Shown here: in pieces, positions 48,097 through 59,490 of the stretch | How positions within the stretch are numbered: the stretch's first letter is position 1 | Layout: each line of letters opens with the position of its first letter | NCBI GenBank assembly: GCA_963920765.1 | Contig: OY987244.1 | Coordinates: forward strand, 12,588,501-12,652,500 | DNA from: Ulota crispa | Lineage: Eukaryota > Streptophyta > Bryopsida > Orthotrichales > Orthotrichaceae | Reading direction: 5' to 3' | DNA: 64,000 nucleotides | Notes under the pieces: generated by a model | Database searches by the model: none | What the model was told of the DNA's origin: nothing | What the model saw: only the letters and a program-made list of their open reading frames with translations | Program-made: the position numbers and the translations under genes

Positions 48097-51000
48097 ATGG
48101 CTCTCTGTGAAAGTGACCGTTGCGCTTGGTCGAGCTGCAGTCAAGTCGACCCTGCACTTGCTCCTGTTTCTAGTATAAATGGCTTCTGCAATGGCAGCCG
48201 CAATGGCAATGGCGACAAAATCAGCAACGTCGACGTCGACGTTTGTGCTGGAGTTAAAAGTGGTAATTCTGGGCATTCGAAGTCAAATGGATCGTCGACT
48301 GTGTCGCTGCCAATCAGCCCGAAGCCACGCAGTTGCATCTTGGGAATTGGAAAGGCCGTTCCCGAGCGCGTGTTCCCCATGTCAGAATTTGCCAGGACTT
48401 GTCTGCATGGCTATGGTGTTGATACCCCTGAGGTGCGGGAGTTTAGCGCACGCATCTGTAAGAACATCGACATTCAGCTTAAACCTTACGTTTAGCTACT
48501 TTGAAATGAGTGAAGTTCTTAGCACATGTTTATGACTTGAATAATTATAGGGAAAATCATATGGATACCCCTGAAAGTTTGCCATATTTGTATACATATC
48601 CCTGGTTTTCTGAAATTGCACACAAACACCGGTAGACAATAATTTTCAGGCGTTTGTTCTATTGTACATGCCACTCCTTTTTCCCTTCTACGCACGTTGC
48701 TCCTTTTCCATTCAATTGCACTCATTACTTTTAACATTGATTTTACACTCCTTGCTTTAAACTTTGGTCATAAAAGAAATTATTGTGCATAACAAATCAA
48801 ATGCTTGAAAATTATGGTCCAAAAATATTTGTGCAATTTCTGAAAAACCAAGAGTATCTATACTACAAGGGAACATTGTCAATACGGCCATTTTTTTTTG
48901 TCAATTCAGATGTGTCAATTTGGACGCCTTTGCCATTCGGACATGTTAACTTTACCCAATTCAGGTGTGTCAAATTGGACATTGTTTTCTTACATATATG
49001 CAAATATGGCAAACTTCAGGGGTATCCATAAAATTTTCCCGTGACTGTGAAACTGAAGAAACTAAGCTGATGTGTGATCAGGCAAAAGCTCCGGCATTGT
49101 GAAGAAACACATGGCGCTCGGGCGAGAGACGTACTACGGAGATCCCAACATGGAGACGTTTGGAGCTCCGTCGTTGGACAAGAGGCTCAGCTTGTTCGCA
49201 CAGGAAGCTGTAAAGCTTGGCAAACTCGCTGCAGAGCGAGCGATCACCGACTGGGGCGGGGACAAGGCCAAAATCACGCACTTGATCACGTACTCCACCA
49301 CCGGCATGACGTCCCCAGCGCTGGACATGCAGCTCATCAAATCCCTGGGCCTTCAACAAACCGTGAAACACTTCTGGGTGTCGTTCATGGGGTGCCACGC
49401 TGGACTGATTGGCATCCGAACTGCTGCGGAGATCGCCCAAGCAGACGCCATGTTTCGAGTGCTGGTGGTGTGCGCGGAAATCAACTCGGCACAAGCCCAG
49501 CCTCTGGACCCCGCTCACTTGCTGGATTTGAACAACCACGTCGTGTCGATCATCTTTGGTGATGGGGCTGCCAGTGTAGTTGTTGGCGCCGGCCAGCTTG
49601 ATGAGCATGAGACTCCCATTTTTGAAATCGACCGTTGTTATACGTCATATATCCCGGATACTGATCACCACATCACGGTAAACTACTACAGACTCCCTTT
49701 GTCCCTCTTGAAAAAAACGTCCAAAAAGCTTCGTTGCAAAAGGATTAACTGTGTGTTTTCAGTCTTTGTGCTAGTGACACGCATTCTAGAATCAATATAT
49801 CATCTACCACATGGATGCAAAATCTCCAGCTTTGATCAGTTTGATCAGTTTGATGTCACCGTTTGGGCACCCAAATTCCATACAAAAAGTACCATGTTTG
49901 TGCATAGTTTGTGAATGCTGGCAGTTCCTCATTATTTTAGTCTTTATGTTAGTGACACATGCATTTTAGAATCAATTTATCATTTATCAAATGTATGCAA
50001 AATCTTTAGTATTGATGATGCCATTTGGGCACCCTAGCAAAAAGTACCATATCTGTGCATGCTCCCAAATCCTCATTATTGATGATTTAAAGATTAGTAG
50101 CAACAATGATACCTCATATGGGTAGTAAAGGCCAAGCTTGCTAGGAGAAGAATGCTCTCTAATTGCTTAACTTGCTCCCATGAGATCATTGAACATGACA
50201 AATGCTTTCTCAACGTTTGAAATCAACAAAAGGGAGTTTTTTTAGTGGAACAAGAAATGTTTCTGATTTGGAGCTCTTTAGAGGGACAGAGGGAGTTACT
50301 AATATTTCCAGGAAACCTTTTAGATCAAGTATTGTACAATGTATAGTATTTGTTAATTTGGGAAAAATGGTACATTTTGGGACTTTCAAGAAGTTTGAGA
50401 TGATCAACTCAAATTGAACTCAGCAAAAAAAAATTGTACATGTGCCCTCACCTGAGAGGAGGGATTTGCGAGGGAAAAAATCTTAATGACTCAAACTGAA
50501 TCTAACAACTTTGAATTTGGGTTAAAGTAACTTTTTGGGTTTGAGATGGAGTACAAAATGGAACCTCTGCTTTTCCCAAATTAACGAATATGGTGTTACA
50601 TGTTTTGTGCATTTTGCAAAACTCGTGTACATCGTACATTTTGCTCAGTTCATATTCTTTGGTTAAGTTTTCTGCTCACTCATCGTGCATTCCACGTACA
50701 AATAACTTACTCTGTTGTCTAAAACGATCTGTAACCATCTGCCAAATGTTGCAGGCCAGACTGTCGCAGTCTGGGCTCATGGCGACTCTGAACAAGAACG
50801 TGCCCGCCGTTGTGGGCCAGAACTCCAGAAGTTTTGTAGCGCAGCTGCTTCAAGGCACCGACCTGAAGTCTGATTCCGTGAACTGGGCTGTGCATCCCGG
50901 CGGGAAGGCAGTTGTGGATGCCGTGGAAAAAGGGTGCGGCCTGATCCCAGAGCAACTTCGATGGACCAGGTAGAACGCCATATTCATTAAATTGGGAACT

Positions 51001-52024
51001 TTTGAACATTTTGAGAATTCTGGCCCTTTTCTATCAAGTGCGCACTTGATTGTTTTCCAATGAAATGAGATATAAATCTTTCAGAAATATGCTCTTTATT
51101 ACCCAAAAAGCTTATAATCTTCTAGATATACGTTCTTTACTACCCAAGAAGCCAAGAACGGGACCTATTTGTTCCACGTAATAACAATACTTTTGAAACT
51201 TTGTACAAAAAGCTCATTATCTAGGTTTAAGGTGATCACCTTAAACCTCTCAAAATGAGTTTGAGGTGACTTGTTTGGTTTCAGGCAAAGTACAACTTGG
51301 GAATCACGTTTTCTCAGTATAATGTATATCATGTTGTAGGCAATTATGGCTAAGTTTTTGTATTGAGGCCCTGTCATGTTAATCATTGCTTTGATTTTTA
51401 TCATGTGTACTTGTCCTAACACCATAAATTGAGAAAAATAGTACATTTTGGGACTTTCACTATTTTTTTGTCATTATGTACAATTTAAAATATTACAAAA
51501 AAACTAGTGTGCACTTTCTTCTACAATAGTGAAGTTTGAGTGATTGCCTCCAAAAATTTCAAATAATTACAACTTTGGGCTATTAATAACTATGCCTAAG
51601 ATTAACGTGAACTTGTGTAGTACAAAATGGTCCCTCTATTTTTCCCAATTTACCTGTATAATAGTGAATTCTCAATGATGGCCTTCAAAAATTTCAAATA
51701 CTTTGGGCTAGTATTAATAGCTAGGCCTAAGATTATTGTGGAGTACAAAATGGTCCCTCCGTTTTTTCCCAATTTACCTAATATACTAGAATCTATCTAG
51801 TGGTGTGTTTAGTATACAGTTCGGTGCTCATAAGAAGCACACGCTGTGGCAGGTACGTGTTGGAGAACTACGCAAACATGAGCTCGCCCACCATCTTGTT
51901 CGTTCTCGACAAACTGCGAGAGGACGCGCCAACTCTGCCACCTGGAAGCATCCAGCCATGGACCATTGCACTAGGATTTGGTCCTGGAATGACGATGGAG
52001 GGCATTCTGCTGAAGAATTGTTAG
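48097..52024 (+). CDS. Type III polyketide synthase (chalcone-synthase superfamily), divergent active site
   Basis: Exons 48097-48457, 49082-49677, 50755-50969 and 51853-52024 give 447 residues. Intron 1 splits a Cys codon (T/GC in ARIC-KSS), the conserved CHS-family position. The catalytic triad is present: Cys225 in FMGCHAG, His366 in AVHPGG and Asn399 in ENYANMSS, with family-like spacing; GFGPG is near the C-terminus. The first about 65 residues are a Ser/Gly/Asn-rich extension absent from ordinary CHS. Against Medicago CHS2, Phe215 is kept (IIFGDGA), but Phe265 aligns with Ala329 (GLMATL), Gly256 with Ala and Met137 with Ser; the stretch before IIFGDGA is about four residues longer. These changes should reshape the starter-CoA pocket, so chalcone synthase activity is doubtful; an alkyl-pyrone, alkylresorcinol-type or bibenzyl-type enzyme is possible. 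All three introns carry transposons. Confidence 0.92.
48550..49040. mobile_element. MITE, GGGAAAATTT family copy 2, in PKS intron 1
   Basis: Ends GGGAAAATCATATGGATACC and GGGGTATCCATAAAATTTTCCC. It is about 180 bp longer than its relatives; the extra part, around 48862-48993, holds two GTGTCAA(T/A)TTGGAC copies. The right edge lies 41 bp before exon 2. Confidence 0.75.
49693..50295. mobile_element. Stowaway-like MITE in PKS intron 2
   Basis: Ends CTCCCTTTGTCCCTCTTGAA and CTTTAGAGGGACAGAGGGAG, in the opposite orientation to the copies in the HARBI1-like and PGL genes. It has two partial internal repeats (AGAATCAATATATCATCTAC and AGAATCAATTTATCATTTAT). It begins 15 bp after the exon-2 donor. 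The flanking TA is not preserved. Confidence 0.8.
50341..50598. mobile_element. ATTGGGAAAA-family element in PKS intron 2
   Basis: Ends TAGTATTTGTTAATTTGGG and CCCAAATTAACGAATATGGTG; the interior (GAGAGGAGGGATTTGCGAGG, CTTTTTGGGTTTGAG) is shared with copies at 45660 and 55906. Confidence 0.7.
50974..51335. mobile_element. ATTGGGAAAA-family element at the intron-3 donor
   Basis: Starts AACGCCATATTCATTAAATT only four bases after the splice junction (GTAG then AACGCC), so the outer donor bases come from the element. It is a near mirror image of the copy at 52694-53057, sharing ATCAAGTGCGCACTTGAT and AAGAACGGGACCTATTTGTT. Confidence 0.75.
51421..51785. mobile_element. ATTGGGAAAA-family element with duplicated right end, intron 3
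   Basis: Starts ACCATAAATTGAGAAAAATAG. A right end (TTTTTCCCAATTTACCTGTAT) is followed by a second copy of about 110 bp ending TTTCCCAATTTACCTAATAT, 67 bp before exon 4. Confidence 0.6.
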
Positions 52025-52693
52025 CAAAGTCATCATTTGTCTTTTTTTAGTAGCTGTGAATGGCATCTGTTATTCTGGTGCATGAGATTACCTTGCTCTC
52101 CATCTCACAACAAACAAGAGCCAAACAATTCTGATGGGGTATTCTAATGCATTCCAGCTCTTCGACGTTGTCAAGATTTAGGTATCAACTCGAGTCAAGT
52201 TGAATAATATTATCCTCCCACGTTCTGCTCTACCGCTGATCAGGAAGATCGACGTCCGCATATTTCTTTGGCCTTTCCATCTCAGCCGAGCTTCTCTTTC
52301 ATCTGAAGCAAACTTATGGCGACTGTGAGGACAGTTGGTAGATATTCTTGCACATTTAGGGGCGGTAGCGTGTGGCTGGTATATCATGAGATTAATGCCA
52401 CAAGGGCACATTTAACTAAATATGGTCTATTCATGTAATTATGGACTATTTACGTCCTGCAACATTGGAGGATTTCCCAATATTTTTTGTAAGTTTTTTT
52501 CAAGATTTTGTCTTTGTTTTTATTTAGACATACTTTCTGGATGTTTAGCAAGTACCTACGTATCAATGTTTTGCATATCATACCAGTTTATAGACAGTTA
52601 CTGTATTTTTGCATAATTATCATACTAATTTATAGACAGTTACTGTACCAATGGACTTTGGAAAGTCCATACTTAGTGAAATGTGTCGCATCA

Positions 52694-53057
52694 AACGTGA
52701 TATTCATTAAATTGGGAAAATGCAATTCTCAAGTTGTACTTCACCTAAAATCATAAAATTCACCTTAAACCCATTTGAGATGTTTAAGGTGACCACCTTA
52801 AACAACCTAATTAATGAACTTTTTGTTCAAAATTTCAAAAGTATTGTTATTTTGTGAAACAAATAGGTCCCGTTCTCGGCTTCTTGGGTAATAAAGAGTG
52901 TATTTTTAGAAGATTATAAGCTTCTTGGGTAATAAAGAGCATATTTCTAAAAGATATGTATCTCATTTCATTGGAAAATAGTCAAGTGCGCACTTGATAG
53001 AAAAGGGTCAGAATTCCCAAAATGTTCAAAAGTTCCCAATTTAATGAATATGGTGTT
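52694..53057. mobile_element. ATTGGGAAAA-family element downstream of PKS
   Basis: Starts AACGTGATATTCATTAAATT and ends CCCAATTTAATGAATATGGTG. It holds two copies of AGCTTCTTGGGTAATAAAGAG-like sequence and is the inverted partner of 50974-51335, with PKS exon 4 between them. Confidence 0.75.
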
Positions 53058-54233
53058 ATCCATGGTTGTTACATTGGGCCGTCCATCCGCCTGCCCGTAC
53101 GCCCAAAGTGTCCGATTGAAGTCATGGTCCGTCCGGTGAAGTCAACTCATAGTTGACTTTAAAAAATTGTTCAAAATGATAAAAAAAAATTACTTCATAC
53201 ATGCTAGTGACACTCATTGTTGCCAACATGAAGTCAAAACGTGGATTCAAAACCATATCACGTAATAAAAATGAAAATTTATAATTTGATTCTTCCATTT
53301 TTAAGTCAAAAACCCTAAAAATGCCCTAATCCACCCATTTGATCTAATTTGTCCGCCCTTTCGTACTATCTAACAACCTCAACTCACCCAAAGTAACAAC
53401 CCACTACTGTTATCAGCTTCTGTATGATAAAATGAAAAAATTGGCTACTTTGCCTTGTTTGTTTTCTTAGCATTGGACCTTTGGAGGGGATGCATTGCAT
53501 CATGCCATCATCGTCATAAGCTGCATGCACTTATGCAGAGGTGAAGTGATGTCCACTGTTTGGGGCAATAGTTTCTTCCTGAATCGAGAAATAAAAAATC
53601 TCAATATGCCATTTTGAACTAATTTTGGATAGTCCAAAGTCAGAAGATAAAAATCATGCTGTAAGATTTCAAGGCGTAGAGAGAATGGAGGATTTTCTAA
53701 CCTCAATCCATGTATAGTGCATCATTCAATACATTTCCTGATAAGTAGTATAAGTAATTCATGTTTGGGAAGTTCAGTTCTTGAGGATGATTTTATTCGA
53801 CGTCAAATTTTCTCACTCACAAAATCTCCATGGCCACATACAATCTTGTGATTCTGTCTTGCCTATATAATCCATAAATCGGTTAAGTCTAATTGAGTGG
53901 AATAACACGCAAAACATCTGGATAGCCCAAGAAGTTACGTAGTCCAACATTGCTTGAAATCATAGTCTCAAATCAGTTAAGTACTTCATTTATGTATGTT
54001 TGGGTCTGGTGTTACTGGAAAATCAATCGAGCCTCAGATGCGGGCAGGCGGACATGAAAAAAACTACATTCTACAAGAGATCCTTTAGTTTCTAATAGTC
54101 ACTTTTGTACAATCCTTGAAGCAATACACATCAGAAGAAGTTCTTTCATTGTCCGCCTAATTTTGGGTATAAACTCTTATACAATTCTTGGAGAAAGCCG
54201 GTGTGCATAATAATAAAAATTATAATGTCCGAC
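53058..54233. other. Intergenic DNA
   Basis: No gene or named repeat seen. Short CCGTCCGNCC / GGCGGAC motifs at about 53083-53100 and 54040-54050 face each other and could be eroded inverted ends. Confidence 0.35.
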
Positions 54234-54535
54234 AACGTCATATTCATTAATTTGGGAAACAGTGTACAAAGTGAGACTTCTGGCTTTTTATTCCAAAGAA
54301 CGTCATATTCATTGAATTGGGAGTTCGTTGATTGTTTTCCAATGAGATAAGATATATATCTTTCATAAATATGCTCTTTTTGGACAAAAAATTCTTTAAC
54401 TTCTGAATTGTTGAACAAAAAGTTCATTACCTAGATTTAAGTTGACCTCCTTAACTAAGTTAAGATGGCTATTTTGGATTAAAATGAGGTACAAAATGGT
54501 ACCCATCATTTTCCCAAATTAATGAATATGACGTT
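54234..54535. mobile_element. ATTGGGAAAA-family element with a repeated left end
   Basis: Left end AACGTCATATTCATTAATTT, again at 54299 (AACGTCATATTCATTGAATT); right end AAATTAATGAATATGACGTT. It is probably two overlapping insertions. Confidence 0.7.
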
Positions 54536-54981
54536 TGATATGACAAAATACACCTTGTTCACTTGTTGGTAGAGATTTCAAATGTAACAAAGTGAGACTT
54601 TTTGACGTCCGCATGGGTGAACTGCTGCTTAAGAATTTGCATAAAACTCAATGACTATAGTTTCAATATTTTCTTCATATATCTAAAGGCCGCTTTACAT
54701 ATGGGGGCCAGAACTTTTGACTGCATCAAAGACCACTAATCTTAACTTTTGATTGGACAAAAAGCTAAGATCAACCCCAATCCCCTTACACCTAATAGCA
54801 AGGCTAATTTTGTTGGAATGAATGTTTTATTCAACAAAGACAAGATCTGACATGGCCTGAGCTCTCTGAATTGGATGCACCAAAAACGGGAGGCCAATTC
54901 TTGGCCTTGGGGCCAATGTCAAGTTTCATTAAAAAAAAAAAAAAAAAATCACAAAATATTATTTTTCATCCAATACAATGA
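54536..54981. other. Intergenic DNA
   Basis: An A-run lies at 54931-54948. The segment GGCCGCTTTACATATGGGGG (54689-54708) is inverted at 56867-56888 (CCCCCATATGTAAAGCGGCC), so these may be the ends of a roughly 2.2-kb element that contains later insertions. No gene seen. Confidence 0.4.
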
Positions 54982-55258
54982 AACCTCATATTCAATAAAT
55001 TGGGAGATTGGGCACCTCCCAAAATAACCAAAGGAGACATAAAACTTTTCAATTTTAGGTTGGTTTTGAAAGGTTTTATTGCAATTTAGGTTGAGTCAAC
55101 CTAAATTGCAATAAAACCCTCTAATTTCAGGTAAAATCTGAAAGGTTTTATGTCATTTCAGCTCAAATTGAGTTGAATTGACATAAAACCTTTTGTTGAT
55201 TTTCCTTTGCATTTTTTCTCATTTCAATGGAAAACTCCCATTTTACTAAATATGAGGT
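54982..55258. mobile_element. ATTGGGAAAA-family element
   Basis: Left AACCTCATATTCAATAAATTGG and right TTTTACTAAATATGAGGTT. Internally CAACCTAAATTGCAATAAAACC and GGTTTTATTGCAATTTAGGTTG form a second, tighter inverted repeat. Confidence 0.65.
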
Positions 55259-55278
55259 TATGGGTTATACCAAAAGCC

Positions 55279-55413
55279 AGGGGGATGGGGGGATGGCATG
55301 GGGGATGGGGGATGGGGGATGGCATGGGGGGATGGGAGATGGGGGATGGGGGGATGGCATGGGGGGATGGGGGGATGGCATGGGGGGATGGGGGGATGGC
55401 ATGGGGGGCATGG
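55279..55413. repeat. G-rich minisatellite (GGGGGATGGCAT type)
   Basis: Units of GGGGGATGGGGGATGGCATG-like sequence with runs of three to six G. The four or more close G-runs on the plus strand allow G-quadruplexes. It lies 20 bp beyond the preceding MITE. Confidence 0.9.
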
Positions 55414-55471
55414 AGCATTTTTCTTGCTAAATGGGTTTATTAATTACTTGTGTAGGCTTGTATATTTTGTA

Positions 55472-55890
55472 CTCCCTCCATTCCAATATAAAGCTCCAAA
55501 TTTGGCATAGTTCTTGTCCCACTAAAAAGCTCCCTTTTGCTAATCTCAATTGCTAAGAAAGCATTTGTCATGTCCAATGATCTCATGGAGGTAAGTTGAG
55601 CAATTACAAGGCATTCCTCTCCTAACAAGCTTGGCCTTGCCCATATGAGGTACCATTGTTGCTACTAATCGTTAAACATCAATAATGAGGAGCTAGCAGC
55701 ATGTACAAATATGGTACTTTTTGCATGCAATTTGGGTGTCTAAACAGCAACATAAAAATTGGAGATTTTTCAAAAATTTGGTAGGTGGTATGTTGATTCT
55801 AGAATGCATTTGTCACTAGCATAATGATTGAAAATACAGTTAATCCCTCATGGAGAAGTTTTTTGGAGCTTTATAACAAGACAGATGGAG
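55472..55890. mobile_element. Stowaway-like MITE, divergent copy
   Basis: Ends CTCCCTCCATTCCAATATAAAG and CTTTATAACAAGACAGATGGAG with TA on both sides. It has a single copy of the internal block and is the oldest-looking of the five members. Confidence 0.8.
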
Positions 55891-55905
55891 TATCTATTTG
55901 CAAAT

Positions 55906-56172
55906 AATGTCATATTTGTTAATTTGGGAAAAATGGTATATTTTGGGACTTTTGAATTTTGATCTAAAAGTTTTAGGAGGCCTCCTAAAACCGAGCTCAA
56001 AGTTTTTTCTATACATGTGTCCTCATGTGAAAGAAGGAATTTGCGAGGGGAAAAATCTTAGTGGCTCAAACTGAATATGATACCTTCAAATCTGGTTTAA
56101 GATAGTTTTTTGGGTTTAAGGTGGAATACAAAGTGGGACACCTATTTTTCCCGAATTAACGAATATGGCATT
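55906..56172. mobile_element. ATTGGGAAAA-family element
   Basis: Ends AATGTCATATTTGTTAATTTGG and CCGAATTAACGAATATGGCATT, with TA-like borders. The interior GAATTTGCGAGGGGAAAAATC matches copies at 45660 and 50341. Confidence 0.7.
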
Positions 56173-57563
56173 AAATCATTTTTTTCCTTCTATACTTCTC
56201 ATGAAGTTTTCAACCTTGCATATGTTCATATGTTGATTTCTTTTTCTATCATACTTTATGCAAGATACTCTTGATGATCCATTACTCATAGTATATATTT
56301 TGCTAGATAGTATCTGCATAAAACTTAATTTATGGAAGAACAAATCAATATGCAAAAATATTATAATTGCTTTGTGGATGATAAAAAGAAAATAATGAAG
56401 GCAATTGGTATAATACACCTTGATAAGGTAAACAAAGAACTTAAGAGTTTGTTTCAAACTTCATGTTTAGGGTTCATGCACATTTTGGCAATGTCCCCTT
56501 CTGTCCAACTGGCTATTTTTTGGTGTCTATCATCATGTCATTGTTTCAATTTTAAAAATAATACAAATAATTAATTAAAAAAATTATGGCCTATTCTCAC
56601 TTTACATTGCAACAAGACCCACTATCTCCAAATGCTAACTTTTTGAAAACAAGCCATGACCCATAAGAGATTTTTGTCACAACTTCTCACCTCTAGTGTA
56701 AAAATGGCTTAACTTTATTGCATTGGCCCAATTCCTTGGCATCAAGGCCTTTACATATGAGACAATTGACCCCACTATGATCTTATTTTAATTAATAATA
56801 AAGGCCGACCTTAAGCAAAATGTGGGTTGAAATTTGAGGCAATTGGCCCCTAGCCAAATTGGCCCGGCCCCCATATGTAAAGCGGCCCTAATTATGGAGT
56901 ACCCACCGAAGGAAGTAAGCTATCAGTACTGCAAACGGAAGAAAATCGCTAGCTGGAAGCACGATTGGTTGTCTCTTTTTCAAGGGATTATGATCCTGGG
57001 AAGAAAGGGGTTTGCAGAAAGCGGCCCGTGCGCATGCTAAATTTTCAACTCAGGCTGAGGAAATATATATACACACACTGACAATTCTGTTTAACTAGCA
57101 TAGTTTACTGTAACAAACCTGTGAATAGCACAAAACTGGGAAAAGACAAGGACGAATGTTGAATTAAGTTCGAACTCAAGGCGCTTACCTCAAAGAAAAT
57201 TCCAAATGTTTGTGAGTGCTTGCCAATGAAAACATAAAACTGAAGGGACTTATTAGTTTCCAAGACCAGATCATTCTACACTTCTGCAAGGAACTCACTC
57301 CTTGTGATCTGAAAAAGCAAGCACTGGTTGTGTTGGTTTGCCCCGTGAGAGCAGCGCATCATTGTGGATGCGGAGTACGTGTCCCGGACTTCCAGTACTA
57401 TCGCCACAGTTCCCTGTAGACCTGCCCCATTTGGATGAGCTCACAAGGCTGCCAGTCACGAGCTCCACCACATTCTCTCATGCATGGGTCCCTTGCCCCC
57501 TTTTGGGAACTGCTCCCAGTGCTATGCCACGTCAGCATTACATCAATTTTTCTATCAATTCTA
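56173..57563. other. Intergenic DNA
   Basis: No supported gene. It contains the presumed right end (56867-56888) of the possible 2.2-kb element that starts at 54689. Confidence 0.35.
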
Positions 57564-57872
57564 GGGAAAATTTCATGGATACCCCTGAAGTTTGCAATAC
57601 TTTCATAGGTACCCCTGCTTTTTCAGAAATTTCACAAATATCTTCAATTTTCAAGCATTTTTTTGTTTGTTTTGCATTCCATTTTCCTTGTTCCTTGTGT
57701 GTAAGCGTAATAAGAAAGAAGTAGTGTGCACACAAAGGGAGAAGAGAAATGACATGCACAACAAAAAAAAACGCTTAAAAATTTTGGTTCAAAGGTATCT
57801 GTGAAATTTCTGAAAAAGCAAGAGTATCTATGAAATTATTACTAACTTCAGGGGTATCCATGAAATTTTCCC
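57564..57872. mobile_element. MITE, GGGAAAATTT family copy 3
   Basis: Ends GGGAAAATTTCATGGATACC and the exact complement; the inner CCCTGAAGTTTGCAA is also inverted. Flanking 9-mers TCAATTCTA and TTGATTCTA match at 7 of 9 places. Confidence 0.85.
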
Positions 57873-58342
57873 TTGATTCTAATGGTCATTTAGTTGGAAA
57901 GAAATCTTTTGACTTTGTTGATTAATGAGGGGAATGCTTTACCTTAAGCGGACATCCGTGAGCAGCGAGCCTAGATTTTTTGTCAAAGTATCAAATTTCA
58001 CCTATAATCATGTACAATTATACATAGAACTCTACAATTGTGCAATTTAAACTCTTATCTCTTAAAAGGCTCCTTTTATTGAATTTGAGCTCAAAATTGA
58101 TTCTTACTTGCAAATTTTTGGCTCATTGCTCATGGCTCACCCTTTTATGCTCACAAAATAGCGTTGTTTGGAGGCGGTTCTGTAGATTCACAAAAAGTCC
58201 AACTTCTCACATCCCCAGATTCACAAACAATCCTGTTTCTCACATCTTGGTTTACTTAGAAATGCCAATATGGTGGTGGCACTTATAAAAAAATTGACGT
58301 CAAGAATGTAGAACTTCATTTCAAGAACTGAGCATCTACGGT

Positions 58343-58481
58343 CAATTCATTAAATTGAGAATTTGCCAACATTTTGGGCATTTACTAGGTTTAAGGTGAC
58401 TACCTTAAACCAAGTTCTAGGTTTAAAGTGAAGTACAACTTGGGAATCTGGTTTTCTCAATTTGATGAATATGGCTTTCAT
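58343..58481. mobile_element. ATTGGGAAAA-family element, short
   Basis: TTCATTAAATTGAGAATTTG and TTCTCAATTTGATGAATATGG ends flank the GGTTTAAGGTGACTACCTTAAACC palindrome typical of the family; about 140 bp, probably an internal deletion form. Confidence 0.6.
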
Positions 58482-58592
58482 TGTTGCAACCTTGATTAAA
58501 GCATGCATTTGCCAACTCTAAGGAGTCTTCACGCAAGCGGACAATGAGGAGGTAATCAATTTAGAAGAATTTGTGTGAAGCGGGAGACAGTA

Positions 58593-58998
58593 GTGGTAGT
58601 CATAGTTGAGTTTCCATTTTCTCAATCTTCACGGAAAACCTACGTGCTGAGCTGTCCGCGATTGGCACAAGGCCAGTTCCGTGAAGATTGAGAAAAAAAA
58701 ATCTTGTCTTTTAAGCGTGGAGAAATGGCTTGAGAATTTTTTTTGTGTGAGAACTCTTACCATTTAATTGCTTGTGAACTACTTTTGACCCTTGCTTTTT
58801 CTGCTCCTCTAATCAGTGGTTGTGTTGCCTTCCTCAAAGTAAAACATTCTCCGTTCTTTCATTCTTCATCCTCCATCACCCACAAAAGGGGTGTCACACC
58901 TCCTTCCATGAAGAAGTGCTTCCATTGGCTCCTAAAATCGCTCAGCCATTTCTCAATCTTCACAGAAATCTCAATCTCACACCAACCGTGACTACCAC
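58593..58998. mobile_element. Second copy of the GGTAGTCA element with TA duplication
   Basis: Ends GTGGTAGTCATAGTTGAG and the complement of GTGGTAGTCACGGTTGGTG, with TA at 58591-58592 and 58999-59000. It is 406 bp and lies in the opposite orientation to 7190-7601, with which it shares CACAAAAGGGGTGTCACACC. Confidence 0.82.
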
Positions 58999-59101
58999 TA
59001 GTGGGACAAATGGCATGAACACTTGGTTTGTCATTAGTATGTAGTTTATGATTTCTATATGTCCCACTCCACAAGTCCTAGTTCAATGCAAGATTCCAAC
59101 T

Positions 59102-59363
59102 AAACACGTTATTCATTAAATTGGGAAAAAGCATTGTCCCAAAATGTATTTTGAGAATACGAAATTTTACATTTGTGAGAATATTTTGGTGATTTGAAGA
59201 GGTTTTTTTTGATAATTCCTGTAAAGTATTTCACCAATCACCATTGATGTAAGATCTTGAAGAAATCATCATCTTTTTCACTCTAAATCACTTAAAAACT
59301 CTAAAAAATGAAAATTCAAAAGTCTCAACATGTAAGCTTTTTCCCAATTTAATGAATTATAGT
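59102..59363. mobile_element. ATTGGGAAAA-family element
   Basis: Left AACACGTTATTCATTAAATT and right TTTTTCCCAATTTAATGAAT; interior AT-rich and non-coding. Confidence 0.6.
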
Positions 59364-59490
59364 GCAACGGTTGCATTGCAAAGGAGGAAAATTGGAGATG
59401 TTAAAGAATATATTTGAATGTTTTCTATAAAAAGATTGATGGGACTTTACTCCTAATTTAGGTTTTCAATTTAGCTAGTATTGTAGTAGA

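Noticed and set aside
49074-49562. 162-codon frame overlapping PKS exon 2
   Set aside because: Wrong frame; the overlapping frame carries the catalytic Cys and correct splice phases.
55207-55443. Gly/Trp/Met-rich frame
   Set aside because: It is the translation of the G-rich minisatellite.
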